Positions 1 to 8,722 of a DNA stretch of 64,000 nucleotides are shown here, piece after piece. Every line of letters starts with the position of its first letter. The first letter of the stretch is position 1. The position numbers and the translations under genes are program-made. Source of the stretch: Ferdinandcohnia sp047246645 (GTDB lineage: Bacteria; Bacillota; Bacilli; Bacillales; Bacillaceae_L); NCBI RefSeq assembly GCF_047246645.1, contig NZ_JBFOKR010000009.1, positions 124,001 to 188,000 of the forward strand, read 5' to 3'. The notes beneath the pieces were generated by a model that saw only the letters and a program-made list of their open reading frames with translations, was not told the origin of the DNA and searched no databases.

Positions 1-244
1 GCCATTGCTCAACCTTTGCAAGGCCTTCCTTCTCTGAGTTATTAAGTTTCTCATCAGCAATGTCATGAAGGAGAGCAGCCATTTCGATTACAAATATATT
101 GGCACTTTCGTTTGTTCCGATATATAAAGCTAACTTTCTAACTCTTTCAATATGCCACCAATCATGGCCACTACTATCATCTTTTAATATATCTTTAACA
201 TAGTTAATTGTTTTATTAATAGCATCTTGCTTATCTAGCTTCAT
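1..244 (-). CDS. HD-domain phosphohydrolase, N-terminal part
   Basis: The gene runs off the left edge, so only about 81 N-terminal residues are visible, starting at an ATG at 244. The fragment has HDWWHIERV near residue 32 and LLHDIAD near residue 66, the spaced His and His-Asp metal ligands of the HD superfamily (YedJ/YpgQ-like small phosphohydrolases). Proteins of this group are metal-dependent phosphatases that act on nucleotides or related phosphoesters in the cytoplasm; the substrate cannot be told here. No neighbour on its strand is close enough to suggest an operon. Confidence 0.8.
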   Translation of the reverse strand, partial: MKLDKQDAINKTINYVKDILKDDSSGHDWWHIERVRKLALYIGTNESANIFVIEMAALLHDIADEKLNNSEKEGLAKVEQW

Positions 245-363
245 AATAACCCTCCACTACCTTCAGGACTTTCGTTAACATTGTACCATACTGATAAAGA
301 GAATGAGCTTTTTTCCTATTTCGTACCCACTCCAATAGTTGCTGCATACAATGTTTTATAAAG

Positions 364-662
364 AACAAAAGCGCAAGCGCCTTGGAAAAAGGAACATCGA
401 CTAAATAGCCGCCACGTCCTGTGGCGAACGTCGATCTCAGCACATCCTGTGTAAGTCCGACAAGCGCTGGAACCCTGACGAGGAGGCTCTAAAAAATGCT
501 AAAGCATTTTTTCTGCGAGGCTTATGCTCACGAAGCATTCCTTAGTGTTGCCGCCGCAGGAGGGGTGAAGCGACCTCGAGGGGCTAGGCGCTGGCGCTGG
601 AAATAAATAACCCAAGATGAGATTATCCACATCTTGAAATTTTATAGTTTCCTAAATCATAA
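364..662 (+). repeat. GC-rich dispersed repeat, family A, copy 1
   Basis: A block clearly richer in G and C than its surroundings. It shares long near-identical stretches with 31494-31715: the GCCGCCACGTCCTGTGGC core, CCCTGACGAGGAGGCT, CCGCCGCAGGAGGGGTGA, GCGACCTCGAGG, GGCGCTGGCGCTGG and the AT-rich end with TATAGTTTCCTAAA. It also shares its core with the reverse complement of 2021-2330. A short hairpin (arms 665-673 and 676-684) follows directly, as a similar hairpin follows the 31-kb copy. The open frame inside it (231-443 minus) has no ribosome binding site or family resemblance and I treat it as chance. No transposase or clear terminal repeats. Confidence 0.85.
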
Positions 663-705
663 AAAAGCTGGAAGATTCCAGCTTTGTAAAGGAATTGATT
701 ATATT

Positions 706-948
706 ATGTTTTATCAAAACCTACCAAGAGAAATTGGTACTGCATGGTACGGAAGACATGTTGTGTTAATTACTTGTGATCGCGTAAAGAACCAATTTTT
801 ATCTTTACAAACAAGCCTACACGCTCCGACAGAACCTCCGAACTCTAACTGTGCAGAAGCACTTTCGCAATTTATTAGCATTGGCTATCAAATAGTATCC
901 GTGGTTGCGCTTTCGAAAATCGAAGTACAATACGTGTTAGTTAAATAA
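706..948 (+). CDS. hypothetical protein, 80 residues
   Basis: I do not recognise this protein. The likely start is the ATG at 706, with AAAGGA about 12 bases upstream; a longer in-frame start at 634 lies inside the dispersed repeat and is less likely. The product is soluble, with no signal or membrane segment. It contains YGRHVVLITCDRVKNQF and ends in an alternating hydrophobic stretch (IGYQIVSVVALSKIEVQYVLVK region), suggesting a small alpha/beta fold. It is convergent with the degV-like gene, ending six bases from its stop. Confidence 0.5.
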   Translation: MFYQNLPREIGTAWYGRHVVLITCDRVKNQFLSLQTSLHAPTEPPNSNCAEALSQFISIGYQIVSVVALSKIEVQYVLVK

Positions 949-954
949 TATACT

Positions 955-1800
955 TTACTCTTTATTTATCCAACTGATCCCAATTGTTTCTTCCCCTGCG
1001 TGGACACCTAGAGCTACCCCTAAAGGATATGATTCGATAGATAAATGTTCAGCAAACTCGCTGATTTTCTTTTTCCATTCTACTGCCTTTGTGTCATGTA
1101 AGCCGTAGAGTAAATAGACCTCATCAATTTGAGATTTCTCGATCGCCTCTTTAAGATAATCAAATATTTTAGTAGTTGCTTTCTTTTCAGAGCGTACCTT
1201 TTCTTTTACAGAAAGTGCACCATCCTTTATTGTAATAATCGGTTTAATTTGTAGCATGCTCCCTACATAATATTGGGCTGTATTCATCCTTCCACTACGG
1301 TGTAACTGCTCTAAACTTCCAATTAACACATAGGTCTCAATTCTATCTGCCAAATATCTGATTCGATTAACAACTTCATCTATTGTTCCGCCATTCTGCT
1401 TTACTTTTAAACCTTCTTTTAATAATGCAGACATTGGATATGTTAAGATTTTTGAATCAATAACAGTCACAGGAATTTTCACTATTTCAGCGGCCTGTCT
1501 CGCTGATGAAACGGTACCACTTAGTTTTTCAGATACATGTATTGAAATGATATGATCATAGTTGCTTTCTAGACTATTATATAATTCTACAAAACTACCA
1601 ATCGATGGTTGAGATGTTTTAGGAACCGTACGTGCCGACTTTAGTCTATCAAAGAATTGAGCAGGTGTGATTGTGACACCATCCAGAAACTCTTCTTCAT
1701 CAAAAAATATAGTCATAGGGATTACATAAATATCTTTATTATTTTTTAATTCTTCATCCAAGAACGCTGTACTATCTGTGACCCAAGCGATCCTCCCCAT
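955..1800 (-). CDS. DegV family fatty acid-binding protein
   Basis: The 281-residue protein opens with IAWVTDSTAFLDEEL, the DegV signature, and carries TSQPS near residue 62 and LSGTVSSARQA near 93, the loops that hold the fatty-acid carboxylate. The length matches the family (about 280). DegV/FakB proteins bind a fatty acid and present it to the kinase FakA for phosphorylation, feeding exogenous or recycled acyl chains into phospholipid synthesis; that role is known for staphylococcal FakB and inferred here. The ATG at 1800 follows GGGGGAATAAAC. No fakA is in the window. Monocistronic on present evidence. Confidence 0.9.
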   Translation of the reverse strand: MGRIAWVTDSTAFLDEELKNNKDIYVIPMTIFFDEEEFLDGVTITPAQFFDRLKSARTVPKTSQPSIGSFVELYNSLESNYDHIISIHVSEKLSGTVSSARQAAEIVKIPVTVIDSKILTYPMSALLKEGLKVKQNGGTIDEVVNRIRYLADRIETYVLIGSLEQLHRSGRMNTAQYYVGSMLQIKPIITIKDGALSVKEKVRSEKKATTKIFDYLKEAIEKSQIDEVYLLYGLHDTKAVEWKKKISEFAEHLSIESYPLGVALGVHAGEETIGISWINKE

Positions 1801-2020
1801 GTTTATTCCCCCTAATTAGATTCTCATATACTATTTACTATATACTATGTATTTCATTTTGAAAAAGGATACTATTCAGAAAATTACTTCTTTAGGTGTA
1901 CAACCTTTGATTTAATTTTTTATGTACTCCATTTTAATTCAAATGGAGTATTTGATAAAAGATTGTTACTTTTAGCGTTGGTTCTTTGAGAGTGAATTTA
2001 CTAAGTTATGGTGATTTCTG

Positions 2021-2330
2021 CTCCCTGCACTCGCTTTCCGCGGGCGGACCGTGAGCCTCCTCTACGAAATGCGGAAGCGGCTTGGTCAGAAACGAGGAAA
2101 TTGGAGACTCCGACAAAAGAGGTGGCTTTTTGCCTCTGAAGGAGGAGTTGAAATTTCTCGAGTCTCTACCACTGAAGCTAGACAAGTCGCAAACTCCTGC
2201 GGGGGGGGCTCACCTGACTTGCACAGGATGTGCTGACGTCTACGTTCGCCACAGGACGTGGCGGTCATTAGTAGACGAACCTTTGCTTTTCCCGCAGGAG
2301 TCTCGCGCCATGCTCTCCAATCACCCTTGT
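2021..2330 (-). repeat. GC-rich dispersed repeat, family A, divergent inverted copy
   Basis: In reverse complement this block contains CCGCCACGTCCTGTGGCGAA followed by CAGCACATCCTGTG and AAGTC, matching the core of the repeat at 364-662. Its other end (CTCCCTGCACTCGCTTTCCG, GCGGGCGGACCGTGAGCCTC) is not in the other two copies, so it is a mosaic or longer relative. It contains a run of seven or eight G. Overlapping frames on both strands (2051-2236, 2082-2510, 2086-2268) have no supporting features and are not called. The stretch 1801-2020 before it holds nothing I can identify. Confidence 0.75.
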
Positions 2331-2393
2331 AAGATTATTACCCAGCTCAAAATAAAAAAAGTAACCAATTTTGTGAAAACAGTATTTTTAAGT

Positions 2394-2418
2394 ATAGGGA
2401 TACAATTATGCATCCCTA
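2394..2418 (-). terminator. hairpin after the 169-residue gene
   Basis: ATAGGGAT and ATCCCTAT pair around a loop of about 8 bases, immediately after the stop of the minus-strand gene. The following minus-strand bases are only moderately T-rich (ACTTAAAAATAC), so this is a weak rho-independent terminator candidate. Confidence 0.5.
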
Positions 2419-2928
2419 TCAAACCTTGTTCAATTGCTGGATTGAATGAATCAAATAATCGATCATTTCAAGTAGGTCATCAACATGGTCTTCGTACATT
2501 AAACGGTTGAATAATATTTTTATGTTATTGTGATATTTATTTTCGTTATATATAAATGAAATTTCCTGTCGAATTAGTCTTGTTTCACCCCAGATTTCCT
2601 TCAAAACCTCTTCGTATTGGGAGCAAGAATCGATTGAAGGTATATCTAAAATAAAGCCTACTTCGATTTTACAACCTGGTTTACTATTTGGAATACTTTG
2701 CAGCTCTGCTGACAAGTTCGCTATATCCATTTTTAAATCAAGATATGCCAGAACTTCATTTGAATATTGTTCTCTTGTTGTAAAGGATATCCTATAGTGT
2801 CTGCTTAGTTTAGCTAGTTCCACTTCGTCTGTACGGTCAGTTATAAATATGCTGCCTTCGAGATCTAAATCATATAATGCTCCCTCAACAACCACTTTCA
2901 AATTATCAAATACAGTCGGGTCAAACAT
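2419..2928 (-). CDS. conserved hypothetical protein downstream of fhs
   Basis: I do not recognise a named family. The 169-residue protein is acidic and soluble, starts MFDPTVFDNLKVVVEGALYD, and ends in a helical stretch (DHVDDLLEMIDYLIHSIQQL). The start has GAAGGGA upstream, and the gene begins 14 bases after the fhs stop, so the two are probably co-transcribed. The first half, with FITDRTDEVELAKLSRHY, looks alpha/beta. Location suggests a link to one-carbon metabolism but nothing in the sequence confirms that. Confidence 0.65.
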   Translation of the reverse strand: MFDPTVFDNLKVVVEGALYDLDLEGSIFITDRTDEVELAKLSRHYRISFTTREQYSNEVLAYLDLKMDIANLSAELQSIPNSKPGCKIEVGFILDIPSIDSCSQYEEVLKEIWGETRLIRQEISFIYNENKYHNNIKILFNRLMYEDHVDDLLEMIDYLIHSIQQLNKV

Positions 2929-2942
2929 GTTTTTTTCCCTTC

Positions 2943-4631
2943 TTAAAATAATCCAACAGCTTTTCCTTCTTCATTTACATCCATTTTTAAAGCGGCAGGC
3001 ACTTTTGGTAAACCTGGCATTGTCATTACATCTCCTGTAAGAGCTACAATAAACCCGGCTCCAATAGAAGGTCTAAATTCACGAATGGTAATCGTAAAAT
3101 TAGTTGGTCTCCCTAATAATGTAGGATCGTCTGAAAGTGAATACTGCGTTTTCGCCATACAAATCGGTAAATTGCTCCAACCAAATTTCTCGAAATCAGC
3201 TATTTGCTTCTTTGCTTTATTAGAGAATTCAACATCGCTTGCTCCATAAACTTTCATAGCAATGGTTTTAACCTTTTCTTCAATAGTAGAAGCTACATCA
3301 TAAAGTGGAGCAAACTGATTTTCTACACTTTCAATAACATCTAATACTTTATTAGCCAGTTCAACACCGCCTTCTCCACCTTTTTCCCATACCTCTGCGA
3401 GTGCAACAGGATAAGAATTTTCAGCACACCAACTCTCGATTTTTTCAACTTCTTTTTCTGAGTCAGTTACGAAACGATTGATTGCTACAACAAAAGGAAG
3501 GCCAAATGTTTGGATTGTTTCAATATGTTTTTGAAGATTCTCCAAACCATTTGATAAAGCTTCAACATTTTCTTCTGTTAAGTTGTTTTTCGCAACTCCT
3601 CCATGCATTTTCAGAGCACGAATTGTTGCAACAATAACAACTGCTTCAGGTTTAATTCCCGCAAATCTAGCTTTTATGTTTAAAAATTTCTCTGCACCTA
3701 AATCAGCACCGAATCCACCTTCAGTAATTACATAATCCGCTAACTTAGAAGCCATTTTCGTTGCAATTACGGAATTACATCCGTGAGCAATATTAGCAAA
3801 TGGTCCACCATGAATAAGTGCAGGTGTATGCTCAAGTGTTTGAACTAAGTTTGGTTTTAAAGCATCCTTTAGTAAAAGGGTTAGTGCCCCCTCAGCTCCA
3901 AGATCTGCTACTGTAACCGGTTCTTTATGTATATTGTAGGCAACCACTATTTTAGACAATCTCTTCTTTAAGTCCTGCAGGTCAGTTGCCAAACAGAATA
4001 TAGCCATTATTTCAGATGCTACTGTGATATCAAATCCATCCTCACGTGGTACACCTTGAACAGGACCACCAAGTCCCACAATCACCTGTCTTAAAGCACG
4101 ATCGTTTAAATCAACAACTCGCTTCCAGACAACTCTTCTAACATCAATTTGAAGCTGATTACCTTGATGAACGTGATTATCAATAAGAGCAGATAGCGTA
4201 TTATTTGCTGTCGTAATCGCGTGGAAATCTCCAGTAAAATGAAGATTAATATCTTCCATTGGTATTACCTGTGAATATCCCCCACCAGTTGCTCCACCTT
4301 TTATTCCCATTGTTGGTCCTAACGACGGCTCACGCATAGCAATCATTGCATTTTTTCCAAGCTTTGATAATCCTTGTCCAAGTCCTACTGTTATTGTAGA
4401 CTTCCCTTCACCTGCTGGAGTTGGATTAATAGACGTAACAAGGATTACCTTCCCATCCTTTTTAGTCTCTAATCTCTTCAGCACATCTAAGGAAATTTTT
4501 GCTTTATAATGTCCATAGGGTTCTAATTCCTCATCATGTAAATCAAGGTTCTTAGCGATATCTTTTATTGGCTTAATAGTTGCTTCTTGTGCAATTTCAA
4601 TATCAGACTTTATTTTCATTGATAATTCCAT
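2943..4631 (-). CDS. fhs: formate-tetrahydrofolate ligase
   Basis: Catalyses ATP-dependent joining of formate to tetrahydrofolate, giving 10-formyl-THF for purine and formyl-methionine synthesis. The 562-residue product shows SINPTPAGEGKSTITVGL, the family P-loop, then MREPSLGPTMGIKGGATGGG, and TGDFHAITTANN. Length matches typical bacterial Fhs (about 555-560). A longer frame reaches a TTG at 4670, but the ATG at 4631 has GGGGGA at ideal distance and is preferred. B. cereus-type bacilli carry fhs; B. subtilis, as far as I recall, relies on FolD alone. No THF or ZTP riboswitch pattern was found upstream. The small gene at 2419-2928 follows closely. Confidence 0.97.
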   Translation of the reverse strand: MELSMKIKSDIEIAQEATIKPIKDIAKNLDLHDEELEPYGHYKAKISLDVLKRLETKKDGKVILVTSINPTPAGEGKSTITVGLGQGLSKLGKNAMIAMREPSLGPTMGIKGGATGGGYSQVIPMEDINLHFTGDFHAITTANNTLSALIDNHVHQGNQLQIDVRRVVWKRVVDLNDRALRQVIVGLGGPVQGVPREDGFDITVASEIMAIFCLATDLQDLKKRLSKIVVAYNIHKEPVTVADLGAEGALTLLLKDALKPNLVQTLEHTPALIHGGPFANIAHGCNSVIATKMASKLADYVITEGGFGADLGAEKFLNIKARFAGIKPEAVVIVATIRALKMHGGVAKNNLTEENVEALSNGLENLQKHIETIQTFGLPFVVAINRFVTDSEKEVEKIESWCAENSYPVALAEVWEKGGEGGVELANKVLDVIESVENQFAPLYDVASTIEEKVKTIAMKVYGASDVEFSNKAKKQIADFEKFGWSNLPICMAKTQYSLSDDPTLLGRPTNFTITIREFRPSIGAGFIVALTGDVMTMPGLPKVPAALKMDVNEEGKAVGLF

Positions 4632-5056
4632 GTATGCTTCCCCCAAGTGATTAGTATGAAGATTGCTCAACAGTTATATCTTACCTTAATGTACCAGGAG
4701 TTATAAAGGTTTTTCTTTTTAAATAGCTATTAGTATTCATTTTTCAATGAGAGTTTTATAACACCTATTAAAAGATGTTCTCAACCTATTAGTTGCTTAG
4801 AAAATTTGATTGCTTCATCGGACTTAGCTAATTTAGACTGGTCTCATCAATCACTTTGATAAAAGAGGAGAAAAGTGAGGAATGGCCCTCTTTCTATATC
4901 AAATTTTGCTCAAATGTATTTTAGCAGTATTCGGGAGACAACTATGAACACCAAAACTCCTGTTTTCATAAACTAACACTTTTTAGTTGAATAAAGGATT
5001 CAAACTGTTGTAAACTTTCTATTAATAACTGGAATCGATAAGGGGGAAGGTAAATA
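4632..5056. other. 425-base divergent intergenic region, fhs and metA
   Basis: This region must hold the promoters of fhs (minus) and metA (plus). I looked for a SAM riboswitch (S-box), a T-box and a THF riboswitch and saw none of their conserved blocks. No open frame with a credible ribosome binding site is present. Confidence 0.5.
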
Positions 5057-5965
5057 GTGCCAATTAATATACCTCGTGACTTGCCTGCAAAGGAAATCTT
5101 GGAAAATGAGAATATATTTATTATGGATGAAGAGCGCGCCTATAGTCAGGATATCCGCCCTTTAAATATCGTAATCTTAAATATTATGCCTGAGAAAGAA
5201 CGTACCGAAACACAATTGTTACGTTTATTAGGAAACTCCCCTTTACAACTTAACATTACTTTTTTATTTCCAGAAACACACGAAGCAAAAACAACTGGGA
5301 AAAATCACTTAGAAAAGTTTTACACTTCCTTTTCAGCAATAAAGCATCGGAAGTTTGATGGTATGATCATTACAGGAGCTCCCATTGAACACCTATCCTT
5401 TGAAGAGGTTACTTACTGGAAAGAATTAAAGGAAATAATGGAATGGACCAAAACGAATGTGACGTCAACATTACATATCTGCTGGGGTGCACAAGCTGGA
5501 CTATACTACCACTTTGGCATTAACAAACACCCTTTAGCTAAAAAATGTTCAGGTGTTTTTAGTCACCTACTGCTCAATAGAGACGTAAAGCTTGTCCGTG
5601 GTTTTGACGACGTATACTTTGTACCGCATTCCCGCTATACTGATGTTTCTTTTGAGGAAGTTACTAATACGCATGGTTTAACTTTGCTCTCTGTTTCAGA
5701 TGAAGCTGGTGTATGTCTAGCTACCACGAATGATGGTAAGCATATCTTTTTAACTGGACATCCCGAATACGATGTAACTACTCTACAAGAAGAATTCGAG
5801 AGGGATTTAGCTAAGGGCGTAGATATAGAGCCACCCGTTAATTACTTTCCACAGGATAACCCATTAAATAAGCCAATCCATACCTGGAGATCCCACGCGA
5901 ACCTCCTATATGCTAATTGGTTGAATTATTATGTATATCAAGAAACCCCTTATATATGGGAGTAA
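5057..5965 (+). CDS. metA: homoserine O-acetyltransferase (MetA type)
   Basis: Acylates homoserine at the first committed step of methionine synthesis. The 302-residue protein has all parts of the MetA active site: HICWGAQA with nucleophile Cys142, and TGHPEYD with His235 and Glu237. Residue 111 is Glu (GAPIEHL); in the B. cereus enzyme Glu111 favours acetyl-CoA, whereas Gly at this place favours succinyl-CoA, so acetyl transfer is predicted. The start is GTG at 5057 behind AGGGGGAAGG. It is a single-gene unit with its own terminator overlapping the stop codon. Control by methionine supply is expected but no riboswitch is visible. Confidence 0.96.
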   Translation: MPINIPRDLPAKEILENENIFIMDEERAYSQDIRPLNIVILNIMPEKERTETQLLRLLGNSPLQLNITFLFPETHEAKTTGKNHLEKFYTSFSAIKHRKFDGMIITGAPIEHLSFEEVTYWKELKEIMEWTKTNVTSTLHICWGAQAGLYYHFGINKHPLAKKCSGVFSHLLLNRDVKLVRGFDDVYFVPHSRYTDVSFEEVTNTHGLTLLSVSDEAGVCLATTNDGKHIFLTGHPEYDVTTLQEEFERDLAKGVDIEPPVNYFPQDNPLNKPIHTWRSHANLLYANWLNYYVYQETPYIWE

Positions 5966-5992
5966 AAAGAGTGCCTATTAGGTACTCTTTTT
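5966..5992 (+). terminator. terminator of metA
   Basis: AAAGAGTGCC and GGTACTCTTT pair around a 5-base loop and are followed by T residues; the hairpin begins at the metA stop codon. Confidence 0.85.
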
Positions 5993-6024
5993 ACTTTGAA
6001 ACTGTTTTTCAAATCAACTATCCT

Positions 6025-6708
6025 CTATTTCTCTTTTCTTAGTATAAACAACCACATAAATGATAGTGCTTGTTGCAAATCCGTTGGAAGTTCCTTTGTA
6101 TGAACAGGTAATACTGCTTGTTTATTTACGGGTTGTCCAGTAACAATACTCCACCCGTTTTCTTCTGCTAATTTCTCAAACTCCCAAGGCATCATTGTAT
6201 TACAAATAACCTTTTCTCCATATAAACGAGGATATGCATTTTGCCTTGGGCCAGCCGTTGGACCTAATAAACCTACACAAAATATCCCACCAGACTTAGT
6301 TACACGTCGAATCTCATTTAGTGCATCTAATGGTTTTTCTATCCATTCAAGCGAATTAATTGCCATTGCACCTGCAAAAAACTCATCTAAAAATGGAAGT
6401 TTTGTTAAATCACCTTGTTTGAAGCTGAGTTTCTCATCTTGATGCCTGCTGTTTGCCTTTTCAATCATCTCAGTAGAAATATCTATACCAACAACTTCGA
6501 ATCCTCTTTCATACAAAAGATACGAACCAAATCCATCACCGCAGCCAGCATCTAACACCTTAGAATTAGGCACGAGATACTCTTCGATAAATGGGATTAT
6601 AGTTGATCTACTCCCAGACATCCACATATGCTGACTCTGTTTACTCCAAAAGTTAGCACGCTGATTCCATTGTTTTTCTGCTTCATCATGCCAATCAAAT
6701 TCTTTCAA
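6025..6708 (-). CDS. class I SAM-dependent methyltransferase
   Basis: A 227-residue Methyltransf_11-type protein. Motif I is VLDAGCGDGFGSYLL near residues 51-65, followed by VVGIDIS (motif Post I) and INSLEWIEKPLDALNEIRRV with the acidic and hydrophobic pattern around motif II-III. These enzymes transfer a methyl group from SAM to small molecules or lipids in the cytoplasm; the substrate is not evident. The start appears to be TTG at 6708, with GGAGGAG nine to ten bases upstream. It sits alone between metA and the SDR gene, separated by a terminator. Confidence 0.85.
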   Translation of the reverse strand: MKEFDWHDEAEKQWNQRANFWSKQSQHMWMSGSRSTIIPFIEEYLVPNSKVLDAGCGDGFGSYLLYERGFEVVGIDISTEMIEKANSRHQDEKLSFKQGDLTKLPFLDEFFAGAMAINSLEWIEKPLDALNEIRRVTKSGGIFCVGLLGPTAGPRQNAYPRLYGEKVICNTMMPWEFEKLAEENGWSIVTGQPVNKQAVLPVHTKELPTDLQQALSFMWLFILRKEK

Positions 6709-6757
6709 GATAGATTTCTCCTCCCAGAATATTCCTTACTTAATTATATCAGCAAAA

Positions 6758-6783
6758 AACAATGAAGCACTAGCCTCATTGTT
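6758..6783 (-). terminator. terminator of the fatty-acid cluster's last SDR gene
   Basis: On the minus strand AACAATGA and TCATTGTT pair around a loop of about 10 bases, then a TTTTTT run follows. It starts at the stop codon of the SDR gene at 6784. Confidence 0.85.
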
Positions 6784-7845
6784 CTAGGTTACATTAATTC
6801 TTTTTTCTTCGTCATCACGATTTCGTTTATAGTACCTAACAATTTTGCCAACGTATTCTTTAAAGTCCGGACAAATGACTCCTCCCTCTTCAAGAATTTC
6901 CTTTGCGACACTGGCATCATATTCAGAGGTACATCTAAAATACTCAATTGCTTCTTTCTCAACTCCAAAAAACTTCCTAAAAGCTGAAAACGATAAGCAG
7001 AATTCTACTAATTTGGTTGGTACGGTCCAAATTGGTCGTTTGCCAAGTAATTCTTCACATATCATTCTATAGAGATCTCTAGCAGCATATGGCCGAGGAT
7101 CTGTTAAATGAAATGTTTTTCCTTTTGCTTTTTCTGAATAAGAAAGGAAAGTAGTAGCTTGTATAATATAATCTACCGGCACTACATTAAATAGTGCCTC
7201 TGATTTTCCGATGTATGGAACTGGCAAATGGCTAATTTTATCTAGAAATCTCATAATAAAATAGGGTCCATCAAATTTATCCGTTTCTCCCGATTCGGAG
7301 TGTCCAACTGTAATACCCGGTCTAATTATTGTAAACGGTACATCCTGAAGGTTTTTGACCAAAACCTCTGCCTTGTATTTTGTTTCCTCATAATGGTTTT
7401 TAAATGTTTGCCCTATTTCCAGCTCTGTCTCTTTAATTACACCTGTTCGAAGACCAGATACATAAGCAGTACTAAAATATACATATCGTTCTAAATTGGC
7501 TATTGATTCAACAAAATCATTAATATTTTTAGTACCGTTTACATTAACGTCCTCTGCAATATGCTCGGGTACAGCTAAATCATAAATAGCTGCTAAATGA
7601 AAAACATGAGTCAAGTTCTTTCGAAGTGACTCCAGATCCTTCTGGGAAAATCCTAGTGAAGGCTCTGTTATATCTCCAATCTTAACCTCTGTATTTTTTA
7701 GGTTTTTGCTACGTTCAACTGCTTTCTCATATTGGCTCGGATGTACTAATAAAATAAATGATGCCCCATTATAATGATTGATTAATGACCTTAAAAGCCT
7801 AGTTGCAAGAAACCCAGGAAAGCCCGTCATAAGTATTTGTTTCAA
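6784..7845 (-). CDS. SDR family oxidoreductase, fatty acyl-CoA reductase-like
   Basis: An extended short-chain dehydrogenase of 353 residues. MTGFPGFLATRLL at the N-terminus is the NAD(P)-binding TGxxGxxA motif, VFHLAAIYDL follows near residue 86, and YEETKYKAE gives the catalytic Tyr-x3-Lys. This arrangement is that of the NAD-binding_4 (thioester reductase or fatty acyl reductase) group, which reduce acyl-thioesters to aldehydes or alcohols. Start is TTG at 7845 behind AAAGGGTGAG. It lies 94 bases after the enoyl-CoA hydratase gene, so it may be the last gene of the fatty-acid operon. The reaction is inferred from family only. Confidence 0.8.
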   Translation of the reverse strand: MKQILMTGFPGFLATRLLRSLINHYNGASFILLVHPSQYEKAVERSKNLKNTEVKIGDITEPSLGFSQKDLESLRKNLTHVFHLAAIYDLAVPEHIAEDVNVNGTKNINDFVESIANLERYVYFSTAYVSGLRTGVIKETELEIGQTFKNHYEETKYKAEVLVKNLQDVPFTIIRPGITVGHSESGETDKFDGPYFIMRFLDKISHLPVPYIGKSEALFNVVPVDYIIQATTFLSYSEKAKGKTFHLTDPRPYAARDLYRMICEELLGKRPIWTVPTKLVEFCLSFSAFRKFFGVEKEAIEYFRCTSEYDASVAKEILEEGGVICPDFKEYVGKIVRYYKRNRDDEEKRINVT

Positions 7846-7939
7846 TCCATCTCACCCTTTCACGGGAAAACTATAATTGGAATACTGTATGTTAAAATGC
7901 AAATGGTCCATAAATGAATACTTGCATGCAACCAAGCTT

Positions 7940-8722
7940 TTATTCCCCCTTAAATTCAGGTTTTCTCTTTGTAAAGAAAGCAGATATCCCCTCTATAGCG
8001 TCTTGGGATGTTGATACTTTCAACACATTTTCCGTTTCAATTTGAAGGCCTTTATCTAAAGTTGATTCTATGCCTCTATGAACTGAATCTAGGATAGCTT
8101 TTATCGCTAATGGAGGACCTTCCGCTATGCTTTCGGCCCATTTTAACGTTTCTTTATGCAAGTCCTGATGAGCAACTACCTTATTAATCATGCCGTATTC
8201 TAAAGCTTGTTGAGCTGTAATTTTTTCTCCAGATAATAAAAGCTCTAATGCTCGACGACGACCTATTAATCTTGTTAATCTTTGAGTTCCCCCATAACCC
8301 GGGATAATTCCTAAACGAACTTCAGGCAAACCGAATTGAGCATTTTCAGAAGCAATTACAAGATGACATGCCATTTGTAATTCGTTCCCACCTCCTAAAG
8401 CCTGACCATTAATACTGGCAATAATAGGCTTAGGAAAAGCTTCTATTTTCAAAAAAAGCTCATGAATTGCTTTGGTATTTGCTCTAGCCTTTTGAGGATC
8501 AACCATCTCGGCAAACTCAGTTACATCAGCTCCTGCAGAGAACATTTTGTCACCAGCACCTGTAATAACGATAGTACGTACAGAATCATCCCCTTCAACG
8601 TCTTCTAAACAGTTCTGAATCTCAAACAGAGTTTCTCGACTTAGCGTATTTAATTGAGGACGATCAATTGTAAGTAATACTACTTTATTTATTTTTTCAA
8701 CTTTACACTGCTTTCCCATCAT
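7940..8722 (-). CDS. enoyl-CoA hydratase/isomerase family protein
   Basis: A 260-residue crotonase-fold enzyme, expected to hydrate 2-enoyl-CoA to 3-hydroxyacyl-CoA in beta-oxidation. Visible signatures are FSAGADVTEF near residue 63, INGQALGGGNELQMACHLV near 103-121 (oxyanion hole), and FGLPEVRLGIIPGYGGTQRL near 127-146 carrying the catalytic Glu pair region. The ATG starts right after the thiolase stop, with GAGGTG overlapping the end of that gene, so the two are translationally coupled. Part of the minus-strand fatty-acid cluster. Confidence 0.93.
   Translation of the reverse strand: MMGKQCKVEKINKVVLLTIDRPQLNTLSRETLFEIQNCLEDVEGDDSVRTIVITGAGDKMFSAGADVTEFAEMVDPQKARANTKAIHELFLKIEAFPKPIIASINGQALGGGNELQMACHLVIASENAQFGLPEVRLGIIPGYGGTQRLTRLIGRRRALELLLSGEKITAQQALEYGMINKVVAHQDLHKETLKWAESIAEGPPLAIKAILDSVHRGIESTLDKGLQIETENVLKVSTSQDAIEGISAFFTKRKPEFKGE

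Noticed and set aside
231..443. 70-residue minus-strand frame
   Set aside because: Mostly within the family A repeat and overlapping the start of the HD-domain gene.
2051..2510. Overlapping frames on both strands near 2.1 kb
   Set aside because: They fall in a GC-rich dispersed repeat and have no ribosome binding sites or family features.
4632..5056. Possible SAM, T-box or THF riboswitch before metA or fhs
   Set aside because: None of the conserved blocks of these switches is present on either strand.
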